Assembly (NCBI GenBank): GCA_964614265.1
Contig: CAZTKT010000002.1
Location: 1 to 38,792 of the forward strand
Source of the DNA: JACQKD01 sp964614265
GTDB lineage: Bacteria > Patescibacteriota > Minisyncoccia > Phycocordibacterales > UBA918
Reading direction: 5' to 3'
Length of the DNA stretch: 38,792 bases
The first letter of the stretch is position 1. The number at the start of each line of letters is the position of its first letter. This document shows, piece by piece, positions 1 through 6,788 of the stretch. The notes under the pieces were generated by a model. That model saw nothing but the letters and a program-made list of their open reading frames with translations. It was not told where the DNA came from and ran no database searches. The translations under genes were made by a program, and so were the position numbers.

Positions 1-97
1 ATGTTAGTGCGATTAATCATACAAGGTTAGTGTGCAAATTTTGGGGTCCGGGTCAGGTCTCTTAACAAAAATTAACCAAAATCAAAATGAAAATACT

Positions 98-1894
98 ATG
101 GAACATGCATTAATTTACTGCCGAGTCTCGACCGAGGAACAGGCCGAGGACGGTCATCACTCCCTCGCGACCCAACTCAAACTCTGCAAGCGGGCTATTG
201 AGGAAAGCAATAAGTTCAAGCTGGCCAATGATGGTGTCTTTGAAGACCCGGGACGATCGGCCACGAATATGAACCGGCCGGGACTCCAAGACATGCTTCT
301 TCGGGTTCAAGACGACAAAGCCGTCCGCGCAGTCTTTGTTCAAGACACCGATCGGTTAGCCAGAAATGCACTTGATCATATGCAAATCAAAGCACTGCTC
401 AAAAAGCACGACGCCGAACTGATATCAGTCTCCCAACCAGGCATATCCGACTCGCCCGAAGGAAACTTTATGGACTTGGTGATCGCCGGTGTGAACCAAC
501 TCCAATCGCAGATCACCTCAAGGAAAACCATAAAGAGCCTTGAGCAGAAATTCTGGGACGGCTGGTGGCCGACCGGCGTAGCAAACGGATATCTTAATGC
601 CGGCGATCCGAGCGATGAAAAAAAGAGGATCATTATTACTGACGAAGAACGCGCACCGCTTATTCAAGAAGCATTCAAGATGTATGTGACCAGTGACTAT
701 TCTGTTTACGAAGTTCGCGATACTTTATATAAAAAAGGATTCAGAACCCATGCCGGCAAGCGACTCGCACATAGCAAAATGATCGAGATACTAAAAAATC
801 CTTTCTATTACGGTGAGATGCGTTGGCGAGGACTGGTGAATACGGGAAAGCATAAAGCGCTCATCACCAAAGAAACATGGGAACGCGCCCAGCTGGTGAT
901 GGCCGAACACAACCGCTATGCCTGTCGGCGACAAAAGTTTAATTTCATACTGCGAGGTCTGACATTCTGCGCGATCTGCGGACAACGATATACCGCCGAG
1001 CATCACCCGAAGAAAAATAAATCCTATTACCACTGCAACCAGTCTGGCGATCAAATCAAATGCACTGACAAATATGTTGAAGTTTGGGATTTGGAACAGC
1101 AGATAGCCGACCTTTTCAAACTGATTGAATTTACACCCACATTCGTAAATCGAATGGTGGCCAAGATCGAGAAAATATACAGCGGTCGAAAGGAAGTCAT
1201 AAACAAAGATAAGAAAGGGCTAAACACGCAAAAGATGATATTAGAAAAGAAGCGTGACACGGCCGAAGAAAAACTCTTTGCCGGACTGATTTCCGATGAC
1301 GACTTCACTCGAGTCAAAGTAAAAATAAAAGAACAAGTCGAAAGCATACAGGACGAAATCTACACCCAAGACAAAAAGCTCAATATGCGGATCGACGAAC
1401 TCCAAGACATCCTGCTCTTTGTGAGAAACGCATACGAGGCATACATGAAAGCCCCGGACGAAATGAAGCGATTATTCCTCGGTCTCTACTGGGAACGCTT
1501 CGAGGTCACCGATAAGAAAGCCGTGACGGTCATACCAAGCCCGATCATACGAGCCTTGATGCAAGCAGAGGGACTGATATTCACCGAGAAATACAAAGAA
1601 AGCCAGATGCCACGGATCGTAACCGACATGGCGGTGGAATTCAGTCCAGTGGTGGACGGAAAATCAAAGTCGAAGGTTGCCCCTAAAACTCAAAAATCCC
1701 GACATAAAGTCGAGACTTTCGAGGTGGCATCCAATAAACCTTCTGCGGTTATATTAGATACCGTCTGGGGTGACCGGCCGGACTCGAACCGGCAACCACT
1801 CGGACCACAACCGAGAGCTCCACCATTGAGCTACGGTCACCATTATTGCTCTTTCATACCAAATGTGTTGTCTCTTCCAACGTCGCAATTATGA
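98..1894 (+). CDS. Large serine recombinase (site-specific integrase), C-terminus running over tRNA-His
   Basis: Predicted to cut and rejoin DNA at attachment sites through a phosphoserine link. From the ATG at 98 the protein has 598 residues. The N-terminal resolvase domain (about 3-150) begins IYCRVSTEEQ with nucleophile Ser11 and flanking Arg9, and has DRLAR at 85-89. A recombinase domain follows (about 155-275). Next comes a zinc ribbon with Cys291, Cys294, Cys313 and Cys322, then a coiled coil near 350-460. An upstream in-frame ATG at 32 exists, but the added residues are low-complexity and not family-like. The last ~40 codons are antisense to tRNA-His, so the natural C-terminus was probably replaced or extended. 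The rest of its element would lie left of the window. The family call is secure; the target site is inferred. Confidence 0.93.
   Translation: MEHALIYCRVSTEEQAEDGHHSLATQLKLCKRAIEESNKFKLANDGVFEDPGRSATNMNRPGLQDMLLRVQDDKAVRAVFVQDTDRLARNALDHMQIKALLKKHDAELISVSQPGISDSPEGNFMDLVIAGVNQLQSQITSRKTIKSLEQKFWDGWWPTGVANGYLNAGDPSDEKKRIIITDEERAPLIQEAFKMYVTSDYSVYEVRDTLYKKGFRTHAGKRLAHSKMIEILKNPFYYGEMRWRGLVNTGKHKALITKETWERAQLVMAEHNRYACRRQKFNFILRGLTFCAICGQRYTAEHHPKKNKSYYHCNQSGDQIKCTDKYVEVWDLEQQIADLFKLIEFTPTFVNRMVAKIEKIYSGRKEVINKDKKGLNTQKMILEKKRDTAEEKLFAGLISDDDFTRVKVKIKEQVESIQDEIYTQDKKLNMRIDELQDILLFVRNAYEAYMKAPDEMKRLFLGLYWERFEVTDKKAVTVIPSPIIRALMQAEGLIFTEKYKESQMPRIVTDMAVEFSPVVDGKSKSKVAPKTQKSRHKVETFEVASNKPSAVILDTVWGDRPDSNRQPLGPQPRAPPLSYGHHYCSFIPNVLSLPTSQL
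1766..1841 (-). tRNA. tRNA-His (GTG)
   Basis: Read on the minus strand, this folds as a cloverleaf. The anticodon arm CTCGG/CCGAG encloses loop TTGTGGT with anticodon GTG, and the T arm is GCCGG/CCGGC around TTCGAGT. The acceptor has eight pairs including the G-1:C73 pair typical of histidine tRNA. CCA is encoded at 1768-1766, unlike the four other tRNAs in the window. The gene lies wholly inside the antisense of the recombinase ORF. Confidence 0.95.
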
Positions 1895-1910
1895 CATAGA
1901 AGATAGGGAT

Positions 1911-1934
1911 GGCGCAACAGGCTTGTATTGCGCC
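1911..1934. promoter_or_regulatory. Inverted repeat overlapping the atp promoter -35
   Basis: GGCGCAA, ten bases, TTGCGCC: a perfect 7-bp inverted repeat. Its right arm coincides with the only -35-like hexamer (TTGCGC) of the atpB promoter, which is the layout of an operator. No cognate regulator is visible in the window. Confidence 0.4.
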
Positions 1935-1955
1935 ACGGGATAAATCGTTTATACT
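1928..1955 (+). promoter_or_regulatory. Putative promoter of the ATP synthase operon
   Basis: A -35-like TTGCGC (1928-1933) lies 16 bases before the -10 box TATACT (1950-1955). The expected transcript starts about 7 bases before the atpB ATG at 1970, too little room for a Shine-Dalgarno site. The -10 box is good; the -35 is weak. Confidence 0.5.
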
Positions 1956-1969
1956 GAGCGTGTTCTGGT

Positions 1970-2710
1970 ATGCCACATATAGAGATCGCAGCTGAAGAGC
2001 TGATCAAAGTCTTTGGGTTCCCTGTCACCAACACGTTTCTTGCCGCATGGCTCGTGGGGGGTCTTCTGTGTCTCGGGGCATTTGTGCTCTCTCGGCGGAT
2101 ACGGTTGATCCCCTCAGGCATGCAGAATGTGTTTGAGGTCCTGATTGAAGCCTTGCTGACACTCATGGAAGGTATCTTTGGTTCAAGAGAGCGAGCGGAG
2201 CAGTATCTACCGATCATTGCGACGCTCTTCTTGTTTATTATTGCCTCAAATTGGTTTGGTATTTTGCCTGGGGTGTCGGCGTTTGGATTTTTTGCACACA
2301 AAGAAGGACATGAGCTCTTTGTACCGTTTCTGCGTTCTGCGGGGAGTGATCTCAACATCACATTGGCGCTCGGGATCGTCGCGATGACGCTGGTAAATGT
2401 CTCTGGAGTCAATGCACTCGGGGTGTGGGCACATGCACGGAAGTTTTTTAGCTTCCGAAACCCTATTGACTTTTTTGTTGGCATCCTTGAACTTCTGTCA
2501 GAGTTTGCTAAAATCATATCGTTCTCGTTTCGTCTCTTCGGCAACGTCTTTGCTGGGGAGGTGTTGCTGGTTATTGTTGGGTCATTGGCTCCGTACGGAG
2601 CCCCAGTACCGTTTCTGCTTCTTGAGGTCTTTGTGGGCTTCATCCAAGCACTGGTGTTTGCAATGTTGACGATGGTGTTCATCAGCATTGCGGTATCACA
2701 TCAGCATTAA
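1970..2710 (+). CDS. atpB: ATP synthase F0 subunit a
   Basis: Membrane subunit that forms the two proton half-channels against the c-ring of F-type ATP synthase. It has 246 residues with five to six hydrophobic helices. The conserved fourth-helix region reads SFRLFGNVFAGEVLL and carries the essential Arg facing the c-subunit carboxylate. The C-terminal helix (LLLEVFVGFIQALVFAML) is also typical. It is first in the operon, 30 bases before atpE. The N-terminal part is somewhat short compared with E. coli subunit a (271 residues). The start at 1970 fits the short leader left by the -10 box at 1950-1955. Long minus-strand open frames over this gene are shadows. Confidence 0.96.
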   Translation: MPHIEIAAEELIKVFGFPVTNTFLAAWLVGGLLCLGAFVLSRRIRLIPSGMQNVFEVLIEALLTLMEGIFGSRERAEQYLPIIATLFLFIIASNWFGILPGVSAFGFFAHKEGHELFVPFLRSAGSDLNITLALGIVAMTLVNVSGVNALGVWAHARKFFSFRNPIDFFVGILELLSEFAKIISFSFRLFGNVFAGEVLLVIVGSLAPYGAPVPFLLLEVFVGFIQALVFAMLTMVFISIAVSHQH

Positions 2711-2740
2711 TAAGTAGAGGTAAAAATTCACATACTATAT

Positions 2741-2977
2741 ATGTCTACAGATCCTGAAGTAATGAGACTCATTGTGACGGTTGCCGCTATTGTCGGAGGG
2801 ACCGTTGTGCCAGCCGCTGCGATTGCATTTATTGGTGGGAAAGGACTTGACGCGATTGGGCGCAATCCTGAGGCGGCATCAAAAGTACAAACAGCGATGG
2901 TTCTCGCGATTGCGTTTGCTGAAGCGATCGCGATCTATTCGCTCGTGATTGCGCTTGTGGTGAAGTTTGTACAGTAA
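2741..2977 (+). CDS. atpE: ATP synthase F0 subunit c
   Basis: Proteolipid that forms the rotating c-ring; 78 residues in two membrane helices joined by the polar loop GRNPEAASKVQ. The ion-binding carboxylate is Glu61, in FAEAIAIY. Helix 1 has no Gln, and Glu61 is followed by Ala instead of Ser/Thr. The ligands typical of sodium-specific rings are therefore missing, so proton coupling is more likely (inference from known Na+ c-subunit motifs). The gene is followed at once by a long inverted repeat at 2979-3075, which may affect transcript ends and the higher dosage this subunit needs. Confidence 0.96.
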   Translation: MSTDPEVMRLIVTVAAIVGGTVVPAAAIAFIGGKGLDAIGRNPEAASKVQTAMVLAIAFAEAIAIYSLVIALVVKFVQ

Positions 2978-2978
2978 C

Positions 2979-3075
2979 CCCAGAAATAAAACCAATTTTT
3001 GAAAAGGTGATACCAGTGCGGGGCACTGTGTCACCCTGCCCGCAAGCCCTTTCCAAAAATTGTTTTATTTCTGGG
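2979..3075. repeat. Long imperfect inverted repeat between atpE and atpF
   Basis: Arms at 2979-3007 and 3047-3075 share about 28 bp with one bulge and one mismatch; both begin CCCAGAAATAAAA when read inward. A second hairpin nests inside at 3006-3035 (GGTGATACCAGTGC against GCACTGTGTCACC). The structure fills nearly the whole 114-base gap. It could be a transcript-stabilising or partial termination element that sets the c-subunit ratio, or a miniature mobile repeat. Confidence 0.75.
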
Positions 3076-3091
3076 TGACGACAGGTCTTAT

Positions 3092-3604
3092 ATGCAAGAA
3101 CTTCTCACAAATTTTGGTATCGATTGGAGGCTACTTTTTGCACAAGTAGTGAATTTCGCGATACTCTTTTTCCTCTTGAAGAAGTTTGCCTATCAGCCAG
3201 TGTTGGCGATGTTGCGCAAGCGGGTGACTGAGATTAAAGAAGGGATTGCCATGCGAGCGGAGGCAGAGAAAACGCTCGGTGAGATGGAGGTACTAAAAAC
3301 ACAGACACTCACACGTGCGCAGGAGGATGCCCTTGCACTGGTGAGCGAGGCAGAAGAGACTGCTGGCGTTCGTCGTGAGGAGATTGTGCATGATGCACTC
3401 GCGCGTGGTGATGTTCTGGTCGCTGATGCACAGCGTATGGCAGAGCGGGAAGCAGAGAAGATCCATGATGCGGTCGCGCGCGAAGCCGAGGAATTGGTGC
3501 GTAACGGTATTGCACAAGTGCTCCAGAAAATGCCTGCGGACGTGCGGGATGAGGAACTTATTCGTGGTGCGCTTGCGGCGATTCGATCCACAAAGCGTGT
3601 ATGA
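3092..3604 (+). CDS. atpF: ATP synthase F0 subunit b
   Basis: Peripheral stalk subunit that holds the catalytic F1 head against rotation; 170 residues. One N-terminal membrane helix (about residues 11-28, LFAQVVNFAILFFLLKKF) is followed by a long charged, Ala/Glu/Arg-rich helix expected to dimerise. Length and layout match bacterial b subunits. A weak CAGG precedes the ATG by about six bases. Its TGA overlaps the ATG of atpH (ATGA at 3601-3604), suggesting translational coupling. Upstream it is separated from atpE by the large inverted repeat. Confidence 0.95.
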   Translation: MQELLTNFGIDWRLLFAQVVNFAILFFLLKKFAYQPVLAMLRKRVTEIKEGIAMRAEAEKTLGEMEVLKTQTLTRAQEDALALVSEAEETAGVRREEIVHDALARGDVLVADAQRMAEREAEKIHDAVAREAEELVRNGIAQVLQKMPADVRDEELIRGALAAIRSTKRV

Positions 3605-3984
3605 GATACAAGATCAGTCAGTATGCGGATGCCCTTGTTGAAGCGCTAGACGGCGCTACTGATGAGACTGCGCGCACTCGCACTCGTGCGTTTGTGGCAC
3701 TTCTGCAGAAACATCAGATGCTGGGGAGGGCGGAGCGGATCGCGGGTATGGTGGAGCGCCGGCTCGCAAAGCGAGCCGGCGTCACCCGCATCACACTCGA
3801 GAGTGCCGCTGCACTCTCACCGGCGTTTCGTACAGAATTGTCCGAATTATTTGGCGATAAGGTATGGATCGCAGAGCATGTGCAACCAGATCTACTCGCC
3901 GGTGTGCGTATCGTGATTGACGACGAGACGCTCATCGACGCAAGCGGTAAGCGGCGGCTCGCCACGTTGTTTCAGACACACTAA
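3601..3984 (+). CDS. atpH: ATP synthase F1 subunit delta, shortened
   Basis: Links the peripheral stalk to the top of F1. It has 127 residues against about 175-180 in most bacteria, so the N-terminal helical domain that binds the alpha N-termini is clearly reduced. The C-terminal segment LAGVRIVIDDETLIDASG matches the conserved end of the family. It overlaps atpF by four bases and precedes atpA by 23. A loop sequence near 3760-3782 (GCCGGCTCGC with its near-inverse) forms a small hairpin inside the gene. Identification rests on position and the C-terminal motif. Confidence 0.88.
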   Translation: MRYKISQYADALVEALDGATDETARTRTRAFVALLQKHQMLGRAERIAGMVERRLAKRAGVTRITLESAAALSPAFRTELSELFGDKVWIAEHVQPDLLAGVRIVIDDETLIDASGKRRLATLFQTH

Positions 3985-4007
3985 ACGGAGATCGTAATAT
4001 ATTTTTT

Positions 4008-5534
4008 ATGGATAGCATCGTACAACAACTTAAAAAGGAGATCGAAGGTTTCAAAAGCGAGATCAAGGCTGAAAAAGTCGGGTACGTGCTTGAGGTTGGC
4101 GATGGGATCGCCAAAATCTCTGGTATTTCAGGTGCTGCGTCGCAAGAGATGCTCGAGATTGAGACATCACGTGGTATGGTCACCGCACTCGCATTCAACC
4201 TCGAAGAAGAGACTGTCGGCGCGGTCGTGCTTGGGGATGCCTCAGACATCAAACAAGGAGCGCTCGTGCGTCCTACAGGACGCGTGCTCTCCGTGCGTGT
4301 GGGAGATGAGCTTATTGGTCGCGTCGTCAATGCACTCGGTGAGCCTATCGATAATCAAGGTGCCATTTTTCAAAAAGATACCGAGGAAATTTTTTATCCG
4401 GTCGAACGTCGAGCGCCGGGCGTATTGGCACGCGAATCAGTGAATACGCCGCTCCATACTGGTATCAAGGCGATTGATGCGATTATCCCGATTGGTCGGG
4501 GGCAGCGCGAGCTCATTATCGGTGATCGCGGATTAGGGAAGACGGCAATTGCGCTCGACACGATCATCAATCAAAAAAATGATGCGAGTGACCGTCGTCC
4601 CATTTGTATTTATGTTGCGATCGGGCAAAAAGAATCAAAAGTGGCACGACTCATTGCGACACTGAGAGAGGCGGGCGCGATGGAATATACAATCATCGTC
4701 TCTGCTCCCGCGTCAGCACCGTCTCCTATGTGGTATCTTGCGCCATACACCGCAACAGCGATCGGTGAATACTTTATGGAACGTGGGCAAGATGCGCTCG
4801 TGATCTATGATGACCTCTCCAAACATGCGTGGTCGTACCGCGAGCTCTCGCTTCTACTGCGGCGACCGCCCGGACGCGAAGCATACCCAGGGGATATTTT
4901 TTATCTACACTCACGTCTCCTTGAACGTTCTGCAAAATTAAACAAAGAGCATGGAGGGGGTTCTCTTACTGCGCTTCCAATCATTGAAACACAGCTCGGG
5001 GATGTGTCTGCGTATATTCCAACGAATGTGATTTCCATCACTGATGGGCAGATATATCTCGAACCAGAACTCTTTTATCAAGGCAATCGTCCGGCGGTAA
5101 ACGCGGGGTTGTCGGTGTCGCGTGTGGGATCTGCCGCACAAACAAAAGCGATGAAGAAAGTGGCGGGACGGCTTCGCCTCGAGCTTGCACAGTTTCGTGA
5201 GCTCGCGGCCTTTATGCAATTTTCTTCAGAGCTTGATGAAGGGACACGTAAGCGCATCGAGCGAGGAAAAGTGCTTTCAGAAATACTCAAACAACCAGAG
5301 CTTGCCCCAGTGCCATTTGAGTATCAGGTCGTGCTCATCTGGGCCGCAACGAATGGATGGTTTGATGCGGTGGGACCAGAACAGGCTGCGGCGCGAGGGC
5401 ATGCGTTTCTTGAATATATCCACAAGCTTTATCGAGAAGAAATCTTTGGTGCGATCCGCACCTCGGGTGATCTGTCGGAGGTCACTGAAACCGCATTGAA
5501 GAGCGCTGCAGAGACATTTGCAACGTTGCCGTAG
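4008..5534 (+). CDS. atpA: ATP synthase F1 subunit alpha
   Basis: Non-catalytic nucleotide-binding subunit of F1; 508 residues, the usual length. The N-terminal beta-barrel (about 25-95) includes EVGDGIAKISGI. The P-loop is GDRGLGKT at 172-179, where most alpha subunits have GDRQTGKT. Later segments include LVIYDDLSKHAWSYRELSLLLRRPPGREAYPGDIF and the C-terminal helical bundle. It normally precedes atpG directly. Here only 12 bases separate it from the first, truncated atpG copy, and the real atpG starts almost 1.9 kb further on. Confidence 0.97.
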   Translation: MDSIVQQLKKEIEGFKSEIKAEKVGYVLEVGDGIAKISGISGAASQEMLEIETSRGMVTALAFNLEEETVGAVVLGDASDIKQGALVRPTGRVLSVRVGDELIGRVVNALGEPIDNQGAIFQKDTEEIFYPVERRAPGVLARESVNTPLHTGIKAIDAIIPIGRGQRELIIGDRGLGKTAIALDTIINQKNDASDRRPICIYVAIGQKESKVARLIATLREAGAMEYTIIVSAPASAPSPMWYLAPYTATAIGEYFMERGQDALVIYDDLSKHAWSYRELSLLLRRPPGREAYPGDIFYLHSRLLERSAKLNKEHGGGSLTALPIIETQLGDVSAYIPTNVISITDGQIYLEPELFYQGNRPAVNAGLSVSRVGSAAQTKAMKKVAGRLRLELAQFRELAAFMQFSSELDEGTRKRIERGKVLSEILKQPELAPVPFEYQVVLIWAATNGWFDAVGPEQAAARGHAFLEYIHKLYREEIFGAIRTSGDLSEVTETALKSAAETFATLP

Positions 5535-5546
5535 AGAGAAAAATAC

Positions 5547-5654
5547 ATGGCCTCAATCAAATCAATCAGACAGAGAATAAAGGGCGCGCAGAATACCGCG
5601 AAGATCACGAAAAAGTTGACATATCTTTACGCTATGTATAAACTATATCCATGA
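5547..5654 (+). pseudogene. Truncated atpG copy 1 (35-codon remnant)
   Basis: Begins like the true gene (MASIKSIRQRIKGAQNTAKITK), then leaves the family after codon 22 and ends at TGA 5652-5654. It stands where atpG is expected, 12 bases after atpA, so it is probably the original 5' end stranded by an insertion. Its stop codon overlaps the antitoxin ATG at 5651 (ATGA). Ribosomes leaving this stub could therefore reinitiate on the antitoxin, so the remnant may act as a coupled leader peptide. No gamma-subunit function is possible from this fragment. Confidence 0.9.
5616..5644 (+). promoter_or_regulatory. Putative promoter of toxin-antitoxin module 1
   Basis: A consensus TTGACA (5616-5621), 17 bases, then TAAACT (5639-5644), begins three bases after the atpG homology ends. 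The predicted transcript starts at or next to the antitoxin ATG (5651), so it would be leaderless. The module thus has its own promoter besides readthrough from atpA. Confidence 0.55.
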
Positions 5655-5926
5655 CGACACAAATCGTATTCACCATTGATCCGAAAGTGAAAATGCAAGC
5701 GATGAAGCGCGCGAAGCAAGCGGGGGTTCCGTTCGCCTCCGTTTTGAAGCTGGCGACCAAGGCGTTCGCCGAGGGTAGATTTTCTGTGGACATTACGTCC
5801 GAAGAGCGCTTTAACGCGAAAACGAAGCGAGAAATCCGCGTGGCTCTGCGCGATGCTGAACAGGGGAAAAATATTCTATCGTTCAAGAATGCCGGGGAGA
5901 TGGACAAGTATCTTCTCTCGCTTTAG
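5651..5926 (+). CDS. RelB/DinJ-like antitoxin (module 1)
   Basis: A 91-residue protein expected to neutralise the adjacent RelE-type toxin and to repress their shared promoter. The N-terminus TTQIVFTIDPKVKMQAMKRAKQAG resembles the ribbon-helix-helix region of RelB/DinJ antitoxins, with a helix around residues 12-40. The C-terminal half is charged, as in toxin-binding tails. The start overlaps the stop of truncated atpG copy 1, and the toxin begins nine bases after this stop. Family placement rests on motif and gene pairing; the subfamily is uncertain. Confidence 0.8.
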   Translation: MTTQIVFTIDPKVKMQAMKRAKQAGVPFASVLKLATKAFAEGRFSVDITSEERFNAKTKREIRVALRDAEQGKNILSFKNAGEMDKYLLSL

Positions 5927-5935
5927 CAATCAGGT

Positions 5936-6193
5936 ATGGAAATTGAGTTTCATCGACTATTTCTTAAACAATATAAGAAGTTGCCGAGTACTATTCGCGT
6001 ACAGTTTGTCGAACGGAAAAACCTCTTTACACAGGAACCATTTCATCCGCTCCTGCACAACCATTCCGTCGACAGTGTATTCCCCGATTGCCGGAGCATT
6101 AATATCACGGGCGACTACCGGGCGATATTTAGACAACAAGATAAACAGGTACTATTCCTTCAGATTGGCATGCACAGCGAGTTATATAGATGA
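5936..6193 (+). CDS. RelE-family mRNA interferase toxin (module 1)
   Basis: An 85-residue toxin of the RelE/YafQ type, which would cleave mRNA on the ribosome when released from its antitoxin. Recognisable segments are EFHRLFLKQYKKLP near the start, then HPLLHNHSVDSVF, RSINITGDYRAIFR and the end GMHSELYR. The conserved basic and His residues of these toxins are present. It is complete, and the stop lies 18 bases before the second atpG 5' copy. Those 18 bases contain TATAAT directly against the ATG of that copy. Activity is inferred from family and context. Confidence 0.85.
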   Translation: MEIEFHRLFLKQYKKLPSTIRVQFVERKNLFTQEPFHPLLHNHSVDSVFPDCRSINITGDYRAIFRQQDKQVLFLQIGMHSELYR

Positions 6194-6211
6194 AGGATAA
6201 AGAAATATAAT

Positions 6212-6307
6212 ATGACCTCAATTAAATCGATCAGACAGAGAATAAAGGGTGCGCAGAACACCGCGAAGATGGGCGTCCACGCGTTTGTCTTGGGTTTTTC
6301 ATCGTGA
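6212..6307 (+). pseudogene. Truncated atpG copy 2 (31-codon remnant)
   Basis: Reads MTSIKSIRQRIKGAQNTAK, then diverges at codon 20 into MGVHAFVLGFSS and stops at TGA 6305-6307. Compared with the intact gene it has four silent changes and one replacement, a pattern of purifying selection. It was probably part of a functional atpG before a second insertion cut it off. The stop lies 13 bases before the antitoxin ATG at 6321, so it is not overlapped as in copy 1. The region downstream of the homology supplies the module 2 promoter. Confidence 0.88.
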
Positions 6308-6313
6308 TATACT
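6285..6313 (+). promoter_or_regulatory. Putative promoter of toxin-antitoxin module 2
   Basis: TTGTCT (6285-6290), 17 bases, TATACT (6308-6313), followed by the antitoxin ATG seven bases later. This is the same leaderless layout as module 1, starting 14 bases after the atpG homology ends. Confidence 0.6.
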
Positions 6314-6320
6314 CGCAACT

Positions 6321-6536
6321 ATGGACACGATTGCTATCCCAAAAACCGAATACAAGCAACTACAACGCCAAGCGAGCGCCTATAAAAAAATGGCTCAAAA
6401 TCTGCATGAGTCGCTGTTACGGGATTCGGCCGGAGCGGTAGTCGCCGATTTTAGAGAGACAGGTTTATATGAAGAAGATTTTTTGTCTGATCTGGAAGAT
6501 GGACTGCGTAAATCTTCCTACGCGAAGAAAAAATGA
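6321..6536 (+). CDS. Small antitoxin-like protein (module 2)
   Basis: A 71-residue protein beginning MDTIAIPKTEYKQLQRQAS. This is the opening beta-strand and helix typical of short antitoxins that partner ParE/RelE-type toxins in these bacteria; the Pfam family is not assigned here. The start at 6321 is chosen over a longer frame from 6249 because that frame reads through the atpG remnant in a different phase and because the -10 box sits seven bases upstream. It overlaps the toxin start by four bases (ATGA at 6533-6536), so the pair is translationally coupled. Confidence 0.75.
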   Translation: MDTIAIPKTEYKQLQRQASAYKKMAQNLHESLLRDSAGAVVADFRETGLYEEDFLSDLEDGLRKSSYAKKK

Positions 6537-6781
6537 AAATCAAACTAATTCGGCCTGATGTTCTTCTCTATATCAAAGAGCACAATCTCTTGGCTAAATG
6601 GAAAAAGGCGAAGAAATTTTTTGAAACAGATGTGCGTCATTCAGCGCTTCGGATGGAATTATTGGAACCGGGGTGGCGTGGCATTTATTCTTTTCGTCTC
6701 GATCCAAAGTATCGCGCTCTCTTTTTTATAGATCAAGGGAAGGCTGAAGTCTTCAGAATTACAAACCACTACAAGAAATAA
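6533..6781 (+). CDS. RelE/ParE-superfamily toxin (module 2)
   Basis: An 82-residue toxin-like protein. The core RMELLEPGWRGIYSFRLDPKYRALFFIDQGKAEVFRITNHYKK matches the RelE/ParE fold pattern: strand, conserved Arg, then YRALFF and a C-terminal TNHYKK. It clearly differs from the module 1 toxin, so the two modules are not tandem duplicates of each other. It is coupled to the antitoxin by a four-base overlap and followed seven bases later by a cargo gene. Whether it cleaves RNA or acts otherwise cannot be told from sequence. Confidence 0.78.
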   Translation: MKIKLIRPDVLLYIKEHNLLAKWKKAKKFFETDVRHSALRMELLEPGWRGIYSFRLDPKYRALFFIDQGKAEVFRITNHYKK

Positions 6782-6788
6782 TTATACT

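Noticed and set aside
1..97. Promoter or attachment site before the recombinase
   Set aside because: The sequence is short, and no good -35/-10 pair or repeat partner can be shown inside the window.
1843..2688. 281-codon open frame on the minus strand across atpB
   Set aside because: It mirrors atpB exactly, has a low-complexity Ser/Thr/Arg composition and no family-like segments; it is a shadow of the real gene.
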